From: CTSoil-075 sp964292325
Lineage (GTDB): Bacteria; Bacillota; Negativicutes; DSM-13327
DNA: 32,106 bases
Assembly: GCA_964292325.1 (NCBI GenBank)
Contig: CAXYVG010000039.1
Location: 1 to 32,106 of the forward strand
Reading direction: 5' to 3'
Below, in pieces: positions 1-8,321 of this stretch. The translations under genes and the position numbers were made by a program. The notes beneath the pieces are model-generated. The model searched no databases and was not told where the DNA came from. It was given only the letters and a program-made list of their open reading frames with translations. The stretch's first letter is position 1; each line of letters opens with the position of its first letter.

Positions 1-27
1 ACCTTCAAGAATATCTTTCTTGAAGGT
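1..27 (-). terminator. Probable intrinsic terminator of the tRNA-Leu transcript
   Basis: Positions 1-10 and 18-27 form a perfect 10-bp inverted repeat (ACCTTCAAGA / TCTTGAAGGT) with a 7-nt loop. It lies 17-43 nt past the CCA end of the minus-strand tRNA. The U-tract expected after the stem would fall beyond the left edge of the window, so it cannot be checked. Confidence 0.65.
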
Positions 28-43
28 CTTATTAGTAATGTAA

Positions 44-128
44 TGGTGCGGGAAAGAGGACTTGAACCTCCACACCTTGCGGCGCCAGATCCTAAGTCTG
101 GTGCGTCTGCCATTCCGCCATTCCCGCA
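44..128 (-). tRNA. tRNA-Leu, anticodon UAG
   Basis: Read on the minus strand, this is an 85-nt class II tRNA. The acceptor arm TGCGGGA pairs perfectly with TCCCGCA, and CCA is encoded in the gene (44-46). The anticodon stem CCAGA/TCTGG holds the loop CTTAGGA, which gives anticodon TAG for CUA-type leucine codons. A long variable arm (GCGCCGCAAGGTGT region) and the T-arm GGTTCAAGTCC follow, as expected for leucine tRNAs. A TATAAT-like box at 133-138 is too close to the mature 5' end to be the promoter; a second one at 176-181 is better placed but has only a weak -35. Confidence 0.96.
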
Positions 129-227
129 TATGATTATAAGATTTAAGAAATGATATAATCAACGATACGAGTATCATTATAACCTATTCCCATTAAAAAA
201 GAAAGGGGTAACATAAATTAATTTTCA

Positions 228-1991
228 CTAGTAGCCACCATTACTTTTTAATATGTCTTCTACTTGCTCAGCTGGCATCGGCTTATAATAATAATAATAG
301 CCTTGAATCTCATTACATGCGTGTTTCATCAAAAATGAAAGTTGCTTTTGGGTTTCAACACCCTCTGCAATGACTCGCAATTTCATACTTTTAGCTAATA
401 CAATGATCGCTTTCACGATTGCCGCGTCATTGGCACTCACCTCGATCCCTTGAACAAAAGACATGTCAATTTTAATTTTATCCACTGGAAGTTGCTTTAA
501 ATATTGCAATGAAGAGTATTCGGTACCAAAGTCATCAATTGAAATAGAAATACCTTTCTTTTTAAAAGAATGCAATGTTTGAACTACATAATGAATGTCG
601 TGCATTGCCACACTTTCAGTTATTTCTAGTTCAATATATTGAGGATCTAAGTGATTGTTTTTTAAAATCGCCTCTACTTTTTCTACTATATAAGGATTCT
701 TAAACTGTAATACCGAAAGATTAATGGCTATTGGAATTTTCGGTAATCCAGCATTTTGCCAAACCTTATTTTGCTTACATGCTGTTCGCAGTACCCAATC
801 CCCGATCGAATGAATTAAGCCAGTTTGTTCAATAATAGGAATGAACTTTCCTGGAGAAACCAACCCTAACTCTGGATGATTCCATCTAAGTAATGCTTCG
901 AGTCCAATAATCTCACCTGACTTGCAATTTACTTGCGGTTGATAATATAGCATGAATTCATTCTTATCTAAAGCCTGATACAATTGATTACTTAAATTCA
1001 TAAATTCTTCAATACTACGTTTCATTGCCGTGGTACACAATACCCACTGATTTCTGCCCGCTTCCTTCGCCTTATACATCGCAATATCGGCATTTTTAAT
1101 TAAAATTTCCGTATCATCACCATCAACTGGCGCTACTGCAATACCTAAACTAGTCGTAACAAAAAGTTCTTGTCCATGCACGGTAAAAGCTTGACTAAAA
1201 CTATTAATAATTTGGTCTGCAATGATATAAATAGAATCCATATCCGTTATCTCTTTAATCAAAATCGCAAATTCATCGCCACCGATTCTAGCAATTAGAT
1301 CACACTTTTTTAATATAGCGACTAGTCTTTTTGAAACTTCTATTAATAACAAATCCCCGATTGCATGTCCCATTGTATCATTGATCATCTTAAATCCATC
1401 TAAGTCTAAGAACATCACAGCAAGCATCTTAGATGAATCTTTTACTAATGAAATGCCATCATTTAATCGCTTATTAAATAGTAGTTTATTGGGCAGGCCC
1501 GTCAAATGATCATGATATGCTAGGTATTTCATCTTTTGCTGCATTTTTTCACGTTTTTCAATTTCTATTGTTAACGTATTATTGACTTTAATAAGTTTTT
1601 TCTGCATCTCTTTTTGTTCTGAGTTATCTAGTATGCTTTCAATCAAATATTGTTTACCTTCTAGAGTAATCGGAACGACCGTCTTGATAATTGGTAACTT
1701 TGTTCCATCTTTCCGAAGCATTTTCCGCTCTGAATTGTCTACTGACTGTCCTAAATCGGTAATAGGACAAGAGCCTGCTTCCGCTGGACATAATAGTTTG
1801 TGACACTCCTTACCCAAGACATCTTCAGAGGTATATCCACTCATACTAAAAATCCTTGAATTGGCATAAACGATTTCATGTGTATCCGCATCGATAATCA
1901 CAACACCAAACCCTAAAATATTTAAAATTTCAGCTGAAAAGTCTGTAATTTTATCAAAGTTTTTCAAATATGAGCCAAAGAGCGTATGCAT
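228..1991 (-). CDS. PAS-GGDEF-EAL cyclic-di-GMP synthase/phosphodiesterase
   Basis: This 587-residue protein has no clear membrane segment. A PAS domain (about 22-130) is followed by a short coiled linker, GGDEF (about 155-320) and EAL (about 330-580). The GGDEF signature is intact (GGDEF at 237-241), so diguanylate cyclase chemistry is possible. The product-inhibition RxxD site five residues upstream reads KKCD, so feedback binding is probably lost. The EAL domain keeps EALLRW (365-370), the ELEITES and DDFG motifs, a KIKID lysine and the VIAEGVET segment, so c-di-GMP hydrolysis to pGpG is likely. The PAS carries a cysteine cluster (C63, H64, C68, C75) that could bind metal or sense redox; that is inference. 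The ATG follows an AGAGGA ribosome site. It stands alone between the tRNA and the dehydrogenase. Which activity dominates cannot be read from sequence. Confidence 0.93.
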   Translation of the reverse strand: MHTLFGSYLKNFDKITDFSAEILNILGFGVVIIDADTHEIVYANSRIFSMSGYTSEDVLGKECHKLLCPAEAGSCPITDLGQSVDNSERKMLRKDGTKLPIIKTVVPITLEGKQYLIESILDNSEQKEMQKKLIKVNNTLTIEIEKREKMQQKMKYLAYHDHLTGLPNKLLFNKRLNDGISLVKDSSKMLAVMFLDLDGFKMINDTMGHAIGDLLLIEVSKRLVAILKKCDLIARIGGDEFAILIKEITDMDSIYIIADQIINSFSQAFTVHGQELFVTTSLGIAVAPVDGDDTEILIKNADIAMYKAKEAGRNQWVLCTTAMKRSIEEFMNLSNQLYQALDKNEFMLYYQPQVNCKSGEIIGLEALLRWNHPELGLVSPGKFIPIIEQTGLIHSIGDWVLRTACKQNKVWQNAGLPKIPIAINLSVLQFKNPYIVEKVEAILKNNHLDPQYIELEITESVAMHDIHYVVQTLHSFKKKGISISIDDFGTEYSSLQYLKQLPVDKIKIDMSFVQGIEVSANDAAIVKAIIVLAKSMKLRVIAEGVETQKQLSFLMKHACNEIQGYYYYYKPMPAEQVEDILKSNGGY

Positions 1992-2180
1992 AGAATACCA
2001 TCCTCTGTCATTTTATACTATTAGAAATACTGTTACCACTCCTGCTACTTTCCGTGCTAATCAATTGCTTACTGATTACAAAATATAAATATTATCAGAA
2101 TAATGTTTATATTTGCTATATAACATCAAAACTCCTGCATTATGTAACTATATATACAATGTGATTTATCTTAGAATAGC

Positions 2181-2222
2181 AAAATGGCTTGAATCTTCAT
2201 TATGAAAGTTTCAAGCCATTTT
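2181..2222 (-). terminator. Hairpin terminator after the hydroxyacid dehydrogenase
   Basis: A 13-bp perfect stem (2181-2193 with 2210-2222, AAAATGGCTTGAA and complement) lies 48 nt past the minus-strand stop codon at 2270. On the minus strand the 3' arm ends in TTTT. The rest of the gap 1992-2269 is AT-rich and shows no other structure or coding sequence that I can support. Confidence 0.7.
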
Positions 2223-2269
2223 CCTACTATTTTCTATTATGTATCATTCGTTTCAGCAATACTCTCTGT

Positions 2270-3229
2270 TTAATTCACAATATTGATCGGCTTTCCTTGT
2301 ATAAATGCTGCGATATTATCTGCAATCCATTCAATAAGCCTTTGCCTAGATTCTAAGCGGCGCCATCCGATATGAGGAGTAAGAATAACATTTTCCATAT
2401 CAAATAAAGGATTGTCAAGTTGTGGTGGCTCTGGATCTTGAACATCCAGCGCTGCACCAGCAATGGTTCCTTGTTGCAATGCTTCAATCAAATCGACTTC
2501 TTTTATAATAGCCCCTCTTGCCGTATTGATAATAAATGCAGTTGGCTTCATCAACTTTAACTTGTCCTTATTAATAAGGTGTTGAGTCTCGGCATTGAGA
2601 GGACAATGAATCGTAACAAAATCACTTTGTTTCAGTAGTTCATCCAGCGGAAGAACTCGTACCGCTGAATCGCTCGAAGCTTTTTGACTGCGACTATATA
2701 CGATAATATTCATTCCCAAAGCTTGCGCTATTTTGATTACTTCACGACCGATAGCACCCGTTCCGCCAATCACGCCTAACGTCTTACCCTGTAATTCAAA
2801 ATGTGGTACTTGCAAGTGCTTGGTAAAATTATCAAAATTTTTCTTTCGTAGCATCACTTGCTGCTCTACCAATGACGAACTTAAATTTAATAAAAACGTA
2901 ATCACTAAATGAGCAACCGCTTCGGTACTGTAACTAGGTATGTTGCAAACCGCAATATTCTTCTCTCTAGCAGCTACAATGTCGATATTATTATAACCAG
3001 TACCTGCTTCACAGATCATTTTTACCGAAGGAGGAAACTGAGAAATAAGCTCCCTTCCCACATGCATTTCCTTCGTAATGACAATATTTTGCCCCTGAAC
3101 TCTTTTTAGGATCTCTTCATCACTGCTGCTATCATATTTCGTGACAGTCGTGATTTTCGATAAACATGAAAAATCCAGTTTGTTGTCAAAATCCATTCTT
3201 GCTACATTAAGAAATATTGTCTTTTCCAT
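2270..3229 (-). CDS. D-isomer 2-hydroxyacid dehydrogenase (NAD-dependent)
   Basis: Reversible NAD(P)H-dependent reduction of a 2-keto acid to a D-2-hydroxy acid, in the cytoplasm. With the ATG at 3229 the protein is 319 residues, the usual family length. That start is chosen because GGAGGGG sits just upstream; a longer frame to 3283 would add 18 residues without a ribosome site. The Rossmann loop reads GGTGAIG (155-161). The catalytic set is present: Arg238 in NTARGA, Glu267 in DPEPP and His286 in TPHIGW. The family covers glycerate, hydroxypyruvate, lactate and phosphoglycerate enzymes. No ACT domain is present, so it is not a full-length SerA. Substrate is not assignable from sequence. yjdM lies 63 nt upstream on the same strand and may be co-transcribed. 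Confidence 0.9.
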   Translation of the reverse strand: MEKTIFLNVARMDFDNKLDFSCLSKITTVTKYDSSSDEEILKRVQGQNIVITKEMHVGRELISQFPPSVKMICEAGTGYNNIDIVAAREKNIAVCNIPSYSTEAVAHLVITFLLNLSSSLVEQQVMLRKKNFDNFTKHLQVPHFELQGKTLGVIGGTGAIGREVIKIAQALGMNIIVYSRSQKASSDSAVRVLPLDELLKQSDFVTIHCPLNAETQHLINKDKLKLMKPTAFIINTARGAIIKEVDLIEALQQGTIAGAALDVQDPEPPQLDNPLFDMENVILTPHIGWRRLESRQRLIEWIADNIAAFIQGKPINIVN

Positions 3230-3292
3230 AGCTACCCCTCCAATTTTTTTAAAACTAGAATCGCTAAATCTTCTGCATGGCAATCGTCGTGG

Positions 3293-3634
3293 CTATACTT
3301 TTTTGACGAACTCGGATTTCAATTTCATAGCGCCAAAACCATCAATGTGGCAATCAATATTATGATCGCCATCCACCAGTCGTATATTTCTTACCTTTGT
3401 CCCTATTTTTAGTGCGGATGAACTTCCCTTTACTTTCAGATCCTTGATTATAGTTACTGAATCTCCATCGGTTAATACATTTCCATTGGCATCTTTAATT
3501 ATTCTTTGCTCTTCACTATTTCCATTTTGTCCTTCTAACGTCCACTCATGAGCACATTCTGGGCACACTAAAAGACTACCATCTTCATACGTATATTCGG
3601 AGTTACATTTCGGGCAATTAGGCAATTTTAACAT
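3293..3634 (-). CDS. yjdM: Zinc-ribbon protein YjdM (PhnA family)
   Basis: A small cytoplasmic protein of 113 residues, close to the length of E. coli YjdM. The N-terminal zinc ribbon has two cysteine pairs (CPKC and CPEC) in the very conserved context NCPKCNSEYTYEDG and CPECAHEW. The C-terminal half is the YjdM beta domain (DGDSVTIIKDLKVKGSS and the GFGAMKLKSEFVKK end). Older annotation as an alkylphosphonate-uptake protein is historical; the molecular role is not well established. The start at 3634 is preferred over the in-frame ATG at 3646 because GGAG lies 6 nt upstream and the family begins directly before the ribbon. Confidence 0.92.
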   Translation of the reverse strand: MLKLPNCPKCNSEYTYEDGSLLVCPECAHEWTLEGQNGNSEEQRIIKDANGNVLTDGDSVTIIKDLKVKGSSSALKIGTKVRNIRLVDGDHNIDCHIDGFGAMKLKSEFVKKV

Positions 3635-3721
3635 ATTTTTCTCCATTCATTCTTCTTATTTGTAATATATCATCAAATAGTTGACCATACAACTCCCTCG
3701 TGATACTTTATTTATATAAAG

Positions 3722-3751
3722 TTGCCATTTTCTTAGTACGGTATCTATAAT
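3722..3751 (+). promoter_or_regulatory. Sigma-A promoter of the AbrB-like gene
   Basis: TTGCCA (3722-3727) and TATAAT (3746-3751) are separated by 18 nt, 40 nt ahead of the plus-strand start at 3792. An AGGAAAGGAT ribosome site lies just before that ATG. Confidence 0.6.
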
Positions 3752-3791
3752 CGATGAATTGTTGATTGATCATAGGAAAGGATCTATATTT

Positions 3792-4865
3792 ATGAAAGAC
3801 AAGATGATTATTTTTCTTTTAGCCTGCCTCGGAGGCTTTCTATTTTTTTTAATCCACTCTCCTCTCCCCTGGACCTTAGGTCCACTAGTGATTACCTTAC
3901 TTTGGAAAATGCTTAGAAAAAAATCCGTTCATTGGCCAAAGTCAATCCGAAATACAGGACTGATCTTTCTTGGTTATGCAATGGGCTGTCCTTTTAGCAT
4001 TCAAGTAGGGCACCAAATTTTAGGGCAACTTCCTGGAATGCTGATGGCTACCTTTGCCACTATGAGTATCAGTCTATTAGTCGGATGGTTTACCAGCCGT
4101 CGTACTGGTGTTGGCATTATCAATGGCCTTGTTGGCAGCGTGCCAGGAGGTCTTTCGCAAATGGCAGTCATCTGCGAAGAAATTGACGGTGCTGATGTGG
4201 CGGTCGTTACTCTGATGCAGATTACACGAGTCATAACAGTTGTTTTTATTGTACCAACGCTTGCAATCTATGGTCTTTCTGAGCATTCTACTCCCACGCC
4301 GCTATTCGCTGGCACTGCCCCCATAGATTTTGCGGCATTCTTCCCTTTTGTAATAGTCTGTATGATTGCTCCGCAGATAGCTAAGTTTCTAAAAGTTCCC
4401 ACTCCCTATCTTATGGGGCCTGTCCTTGGAACCATCTTACTGATCATCGGTGGCTATGATGCTCCGCATCTCCCGCAATATGTAACGGCATTAGCCCAAA
4501 TCGTCATTGGAATTCGTATGGGAGCCGACATTACATTCGATGGCTTAGAAAATTGGAAGTCGATCGTTTTGTATACCTTTGGCGGCGTCCTTCTTGTTAT
4601 TAGCCTGTCGTTAGCAGTTGACTATATATTAACCAAACTCTATTCTATTTCTTTTCTAACAGCCTTTATCAGCACCGCTCCCGGAGGGATCGCGGAAATG
4701 GGACTTACAGCAATGACAGTTAATGCCGACGTCTCCCTTGTCATTGCCTATCAACTCTTCAGACTTTTATCTTTGCTTATCATTGGAATACCTGCCATCA
4801 GATGGTGGTTAATCAGACGTCCCATTCCGCTAGATAAAACGGTAGAACCTCCTTCGTGTAGGTGA
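3792..4865 (+). CDS. AbrB-family polytopic membrane protein
   Basis: A 357-residue inner-membrane protein with about ten hydrophobic segments and clear internal duplication. Each half has a WTLGP- or YLMGP-type element (near residues 27 and 215) and a PGG loop: SVPGGLSQMA in the first half and STAPGGIAEMG in the second. This two-repeat layout is typical of the membrane family that includes E. coli AbrB, often misnamed ammonia monooxygenase. It is not the DNA-binding AbrB of Bacillus. Transport or regulatory function is not settled for the family. The start at 3792 follows AGGAAAGGAT; an upstream ATG at 3759 lacks a ribosome site. It converges on the nickel operon with only 24 nt between stop codons and no visible terminator. 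Confidence 0.88.
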   Translation: MKDKMIIFLLACLGGFLFFLIHSPLPWTLGPLVITLLWKMLRKKSVHWPKSIRNTGLIFLGYAMGCPFSIQVGHQILGQLPGMLMATFATMSISLLVGWFTSRRTGVGIINGLVGSVPGGLSQMAVICEEIDGADVAVVTLMQITRVITVVFIVPTLAIYGLSEHSTPTPLFAGTAPIDFAAFFPFVIVCMIAPQIAKFLKVPTPYLMGPVLGTILLIIGGYDAPHLPQYVTALAQIVIGIRMGADITFDGLENWKSIVLYTFGGVLLVISLSLAVDYILTKLYSISFLTAFISTAPGGIAEMGLTAMTVNADVSLVIAYQLFRLLSLLIIGIPAIRWWLIRRPIPLDKTVEPPSCR

Positions 4866-4889
4866 TATGCTCAGCCAACTTTAGCGCTG

Positions 4890-5690
4890 TTACTCATGTT
4901 TATGAAAATAGCTATTTTCTCCATATAGATGCAAATGATAATGTGGATCAATTAAATTTGCATCTAATAATATCTCTCGATTCGTCAATATATTTTGCGG
5001 AGTATCATCCGCAATCATCATGTGATTTTCACCTAAAACAATCACTCGATCCGTTAATTCCGGAACAAATTCAAGATAGTGGGTAGCGATTATGATCGTT
5101 TTTCCTTGCTGGTTTAGTTCGTTAATGGTATTAATAATCCAGCGTTGGGATTTTGGATCTAGCCCATTCGTTGGTTCATCAAAAATTAACACTTCCGGAT
5201 TCGTAGCCAAAACGGCAGCAATTGCAACCTTCTTTTTTTCCCCACCACTCAAGTGATGTGGCGAAGAATTGGCTAAAGAAGAAATACCACTGTAGTCAAG
5301 CAACTCTTCAGCCCGCTCTTTTGCTTCATTGATAGGCATCCCCATTGCTAATGGTCCAAACATAATTTCATCCAAAACACTTGTACAAAAAAGTTGGACA
5401 TCTGAATTTTGAAATACAAAACCAACTTTACGTCGAAATGCAGTAGAAAATTCCTTTTCCTTCATTGACTGAACTGTAATCTCTCGATCAAATGCAGAAA
5501 CTTTACCTGAGCTGGCGAAAATTAAACCCGCGAGAATCTTTTGCAAAGTAGATTTCCCGCATCCATTCGGTCCGAGTAGCATCACTCGCTCTGCTCTCTG
5601 GATCTTTAGATTGACATTTTGTAAGGCTAATTTGCTATTATGATAGCCATATGATACATTTTCCAAGTTATATACTAAAGATTTGGGCAT
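4890..5690 (-). CDS. nikO: Nickel ECF-type importer, ATP-binding subunit
   Basis: The energy-coupling ATPase of the NikMNQO (CbiMNQO-type) metal importer, 266 residues, on the cytoplasmic face. Walker A is GPNGCGKST, the ABC signature is LSGGEKKKVAIA, and Walker B is VLIFDEPTNGLDP; the switch histidine is in IIATHYLE. The ATG at 5690 follows GGAGGAA and overlaps the end of nikQ by 23 nt, so the two are translationally coupled. Nickel rather than cobalt is inferred from nikR at the head of the operon; the ATPase alone cannot tell them apart. Confidence 0.95.
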   Translation of the reverse strand: MPKSLVYNLENVSYGYHNSKLALQNVNLKIQRAERVMLLGPNGCGKSTLQKILAGLIFASSGKVSAFDREITVQSMKEKEFSTAFRRKVGFVFQNSDVQLFCTSVLDEIMFGPLAMGMPINEAKERAEELLDYSGISSLANSSPHHLSGGEKKKVAIAAVLATNPEVLIFDEPTNGLDPKSQRWIINTINELNQQGKTIIIATHYLEFVPELTDRVIVLGENHMMIADDTPQNILTNREILLDANLIDPHYHLHLYGENSYFHKHE

Positions 5691-6621
5691 CGTTTATTCC
5701 TCCATAAGCATAATAACAAAGCACTGCAACAACTATTAGAAAACAAATATCAATCGTCCGAACTTTAATCATTAGCTCAGGATAATGGTCACCAGAATAG
5801 CCCCGTGATTGCATTGCATAATGAATATCTTGACTATATTCCTTAATCATCCTTAGAAAATCCGAAATAGTCCCACCAATCCAAAATATTTTAGAAGTCT
5901 GTGATTCTGCCCCTACTAAACGGCTCTTTCTCCCCATTATATATTCTATTAATAGTAATAAAAACAGATACATATACCGGTAAGTTAAATCAAAAATCGT
6001 GACAATCAAATTAGATAATCCGAATTTTGCCAATACTTTAATTAATACCGCCCAACGCATTGTTTTAATAATGAGCGTCGCTAATCCTAATGAAGCGGCG
6101 CTTCTTAATATAACAAAAAACGCTGCTTGTACTCCCTGTCTCGTAATGGTCAACTCCGTTGGCAAGGAAAACCAACCATTATGCCAGACCATCCCGGAAT
6201 ATATCGTATAGATTGTATTGCCGGGAGTAACCCAATTGATGATTCCTGGTAATACCGCAATTCCCGTAAATAAAAGAGTTGGAACCCACACTCTTAGACC
6301 AAAAACGGTAAGGCGAATACCCGATTGTAAAGCGATACCTAAAATCAATATATTTAAGATAACAAGAAAGGTAAGACTTTGGGTTAATGCCATAAAAATA
6401 AGTAATGTCATAATGCCAACCAGTTTTATATGAGATTCTACTTGTTGCAACATACCATTATAACCATTGAGCATAACCGATTCCCGGTCCTCAGATAAAA
6501 TATCACTAATATTATGTAATGTTTTTTCTAAATAATCCGTATAAGACCAAGTTTTTTTATACTTTGGTAACTCAACATGATCATTTTGTTGTAACCATTG
6601 CGGCAGTCTGCTTTGCGTCAT
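5668..6621 (-). CDS. nikQ: Nickel ECF-type importer, transmembrane coupling subunit
   Basis: The CbiQ/EcfT-family membrane subunit that links the ATPase to the substrate-binding subunits. About five or six hydrophobic segments lie between residues 70 and 225 and again at the C-terminus. The coupling helices include MGRKSRLVGA and a later SRGYSG element (consensus xARG-type), the usual ATPase contact. At 317 residues it is longer than typical CbiQ. The extra part is a hydrophilic N-terminal stretch of about 60 residues ahead of the first membrane segment. Its start overlaps the nikN stop by ATGA. Confidence 0.92.
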   Translation of the reverse strand: MTQSRLPQWLQQNDHVELPKYKKTWSYTDYLEKTLHNISDILSEDRESVMLNGYNGMLQQVESHIKLVGIMTLLIFMALTQSLTFLVILNILILGIALQSGIRLTVFGLRVWVPTLLFTGIAVLPGIINWVTPGNTIYTIYSGMVWHNGWFSLPTELTITRQGVQAAFFVILRSAASLGLATLIIKTMRWAVLIKVLAKFGLSNLIVTIFDLTYRYMYLFLLLLIEYIMGRKSRLVGAESQTSKIFWIGGTISDFLRMIKEYSQDIHYAMQSRGYSGDHYPELMIKVRTIDICFLIVVAVLCYYAYGGINDAQIFSI

Positions 6622-6950
6622 TTATTTTGACATATCGATTTATTTTTTTGCTGGATCAATACTTTAGTAATCAGCATGATAGCACCATATATAATCGCTG
6701 AACCGATGATTGCGGAAAGTGCATACTCCATAGAATGTCCCAATGCACTATCTCCGAAAAAGTCCATGCTGTAGTCTGGAAATATCGCTTGCCAGACACT
6801 GTTAAGCTGCTCCATCCCTTGAGGAAGATATCCCACTGTTTCTTGTAATTCTTGTGCATCCCATTCACCCCACGCAGTGCCCTCCGCTAATAAACCAATG
6901 GGCGAAAGGATTGCCAGAATCACGAGACCTAGCCAATAACGTCTAACCAT
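6618..6950 (-). CDS. nikN: Nickel importer small subunit NikN
   Basis: A 110-residue protein with one hydrophobic segment at the N-terminus (about 6-24), one near the C-terminus (about 78-100), and an external loop between them. This is the NikN/CbiN topology. The loop begins EGTAWGEWDAQE, close to the motif shared by NikN and PDGLE-type proteins. It is predicted to assist substrate loading of NikM. It lies 6 nt after nikM and overlaps nikQ by 4 nt. Confidence 0.85.
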   Translation of the reverse strand: MVRRYWLGLVILAILSPIGLLAEGTAWGEWDAQELQETVGYLPQGMEQLNSVWQAIFPDYSMDFFGDSALGHSMEYALSAIIGSAIIYGAIMLITKVLIQQKNKSICQNK

Positions 6951-6956
6951 GATGTA

Positions 6957-7652
6957 TTATACCTCCTTGCCTATTTCAGTCGGGATCATCATCATATCCG
7001 ATGATTCCTTGGTAATAAATTTTAATGCTACCGCTGTCACAATCCCTTCAACAAAGCCGGCAACAGTAAGATGAGTAAGCATCATCGCTGGTATCGTTAC
7101 ATTTAGACCGTATGGACAATATAAAGGTGTACCATCCATTGCCGTAAATAACATTGGCTGAATACCAAATTCGATCGCAGCCGCCAATGCCGCAAAGTTA
7201 ATGCCAATATACCCGGCAATCGCACCAGCAATGATTTGCCTTCTTGAGCCGTGCAAAGCATTTTTAGAGATCAGCCGATACACATAATACCCTATAAAAG
7301 GATTTATAAACGCCATATTAAAAGTATTTACACCAATCGCGAGTATCCCGCCATCACCAAAAATAATGGCCTGAATCACAAGTGCTACGCTCATAGCAAT
7401 CACTGCTGCCCATGGTCCTAAAATGATTGCGATCAAAGTAGCACCTACCGCATGGGCTGTAGTTCCATCAGGAATCGGTACATTAAACATCATAATTAAG
7501 AACGAAAAAACCGCTCCCATAGCAAGCAAGGGAATGCGAGATACATCCAATGTTTGTTTCAGTTTAGCCGAAGCCCGATACCATATGGGAACCATAACCG
7601 CACCTAATGTGGCACAAGTCGAAGGACTTAAATATCCATCTGGAATATGCAT
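6957..7652 (-). CDS. nikM: Nickel importer substrate-specific subunit NikM (CbiM family)
   Basis: The metal-binding membrane component, 231 residues with about seven hydrophobic segments. The mature-like N-terminus MHIPDGYLSP is the hallmark of CbiM/NikM: in solved family members the N-terminal amine and His2 coordinate the metal. A second conserved histidine lies in DGTTAHAVGA. The C-terminus is hydrophilic. The start follows an AGGAGG-like site (GGGAGG), and nikR lies 52 nt upstream. Cobalt remains formally possible because the family serves both metals. Confidence 0.94.
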   Translation of the reverse strand: MHIPDGYLSPSTCATLGAVMVPIWYRASAKLKQTLDVSRIPLLAMGAVFSFLIMMFNVPIPDGTTAHAVGATLIAIILGPWAAVIAMSVALVIQAIIFGDGGILAIGVNTFNMAFINPFIGYYVYRLISKNALHGSRRQIIAGAIAGYIGINFAALAAAIEFGIQPMLFTAMDGTPLYCPYGLNVTIPAMMLTHLTVAGFVEGIVTAVALKFITKESSDMMMIPTEIGKEV

Positions 7653-7704
7653 AATTTTCTAACCTCCCGTTTATTATAAGCAAACATGATACGAAAAAAT
7701 AACA

Positions 7705-8148
7705 TTACTCATGTGAATGAACTGTTTCGTGTTCATCAACATGGGTAACCGATAATTCTGCGTAAAATACGCCTTTTTGCACTTGAATTTCTTGACACAG
7801 CTGACTCAATTTTTTCAGAATCCCTCTTACCACCAAAATCTCAAGACATTGATGATGATTTAAATGAACATGCATAGTCGAAACAATTTCATGATGAAAT
7901 TCATGTTGGATATCCATCAAGCAACTCGGTAGTCCAAGTGAATGATGATCATATACAATCACAATCGTCCCGGCAACCACTTCGGTCAGCTGTAAACGAT
8001 TAGGTTCAATTAATGCCTTGCGAACCAAATCACGAATAGCTTCTGAGCGATTACTATATCCTTGTTCACCAATCATGTTATCAAACTGCTCTACTAAATC
8101 TTGGTTCATCGAAACGCCAAAACGAATTAATGAATCCTTTTCTGCCAT
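7705..8148 (-). CDS. nikR: Nickel-responsive repressor NikR
   Basis: A 147-residue ribbon-helix-helix repressor. The DNA-binding part is residues 1-50 (RFGVSMNQDLVEQFD strand, then the NRSEAIRDLVRKAL helices). The C-terminal ACT-like tetramerisation domain carries all four high-affinity nickel ligands with the spacing known from E. coli NikR: His82, His93, His95 and Cys101 (equivalent to H76, H87, H89, C95). The C-terminal tail is His-rich (HVDEHETVHSHE), which may add weak metal binding. It is first in the nickel operon, with a candidate operator 16 nt upstream of its start, so it probably represses itself and the importer when nickel is sufficient. Confidence 0.96.
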   Translation of the reverse strand: MAEKDSLIRFGVSMNQDLVEQFDNMIGEQGYSNRSEAIRDLVRKALIEPNRLQLTEVVAGTIVIVYDHHSLGLPSCLMDIQHEFHHEIVSTMHVHLNHHQCLEILVVRGILKKLSQLCQEIQVQKGVFYAELSVTHVDEHETVHSHE

Positions 8149-8163
8149 TTTTCCACCCCTATC

Positions 8164-8191
8164 ATGCTACTATTTTTATAAATTGTAACAC
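8164..8191 (-). promoter_or_regulatory. Candidate NikR operator overlapping the nik promoter
   Basis: On the minus strand, GTGTTAC (8185-8191) is followed after 14 nt by GTAGCAT (8164-8170). This is a near-palindrome of the GTGTTAC-N14-GTAACAC kind that I recall for some non-enteric NikR proteins; the second half-site matches 5 of 7 bases. The first half overlaps an extended -10 element TGtTACAAT (8182-8190). Binding there would block transcription. No equal site is visible between nikR and nikM. Confidence 0.6.
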
Positions 8192-8268
8192 GAATATAGA
8201 AAAAAAAAAAGTCAATTCTTTGACCCTGATTTCCGTTGACCAATCTTTGCATCATTGAAGTCCCTATA

Positions 8269-8303
8269 TAGAAAAAGACTGGATATTATCCAATCTTTTT
8301 CTA
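8269..8303 (-). terminator. Intrinsic terminator of the pentapeptide-repeat gene
   Basis: Inverted repeat of 16-17 bp (TAGAAAAAGAYTGGAT-type arms). The single mismatch becomes a G-U pair when read as minus-strand RNA. It starts 19 nt past the stop at 8322, and the 3' arm itself contains CTTTTTCTA. Confidence 0.75.
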
Positions 8304-8321
8304 CAATATAAAATTCTCTTT

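Noticed and set aside
2270..3283. Longer dehydrogenase start at 3283
   Set aside because: No ribosome site there, while GGAGGGG directly precedes the ATG at 3229 and the family begins at that point.
7653..7704. Cobalamin riboswitch or second NikR site ahead of nikM
   Set aside because: Only 52 nt separate nikR and nikM; there is no B12-box-like sequence and no GTGTTAC-type half-site pair.
8182..8215. TTGACT-TACAAT as a classical promoter for nikR
   Set aside because: The spacer is 22 nt, too long for sigma-A; the extended -10 TGtTACAAT explains the site better.
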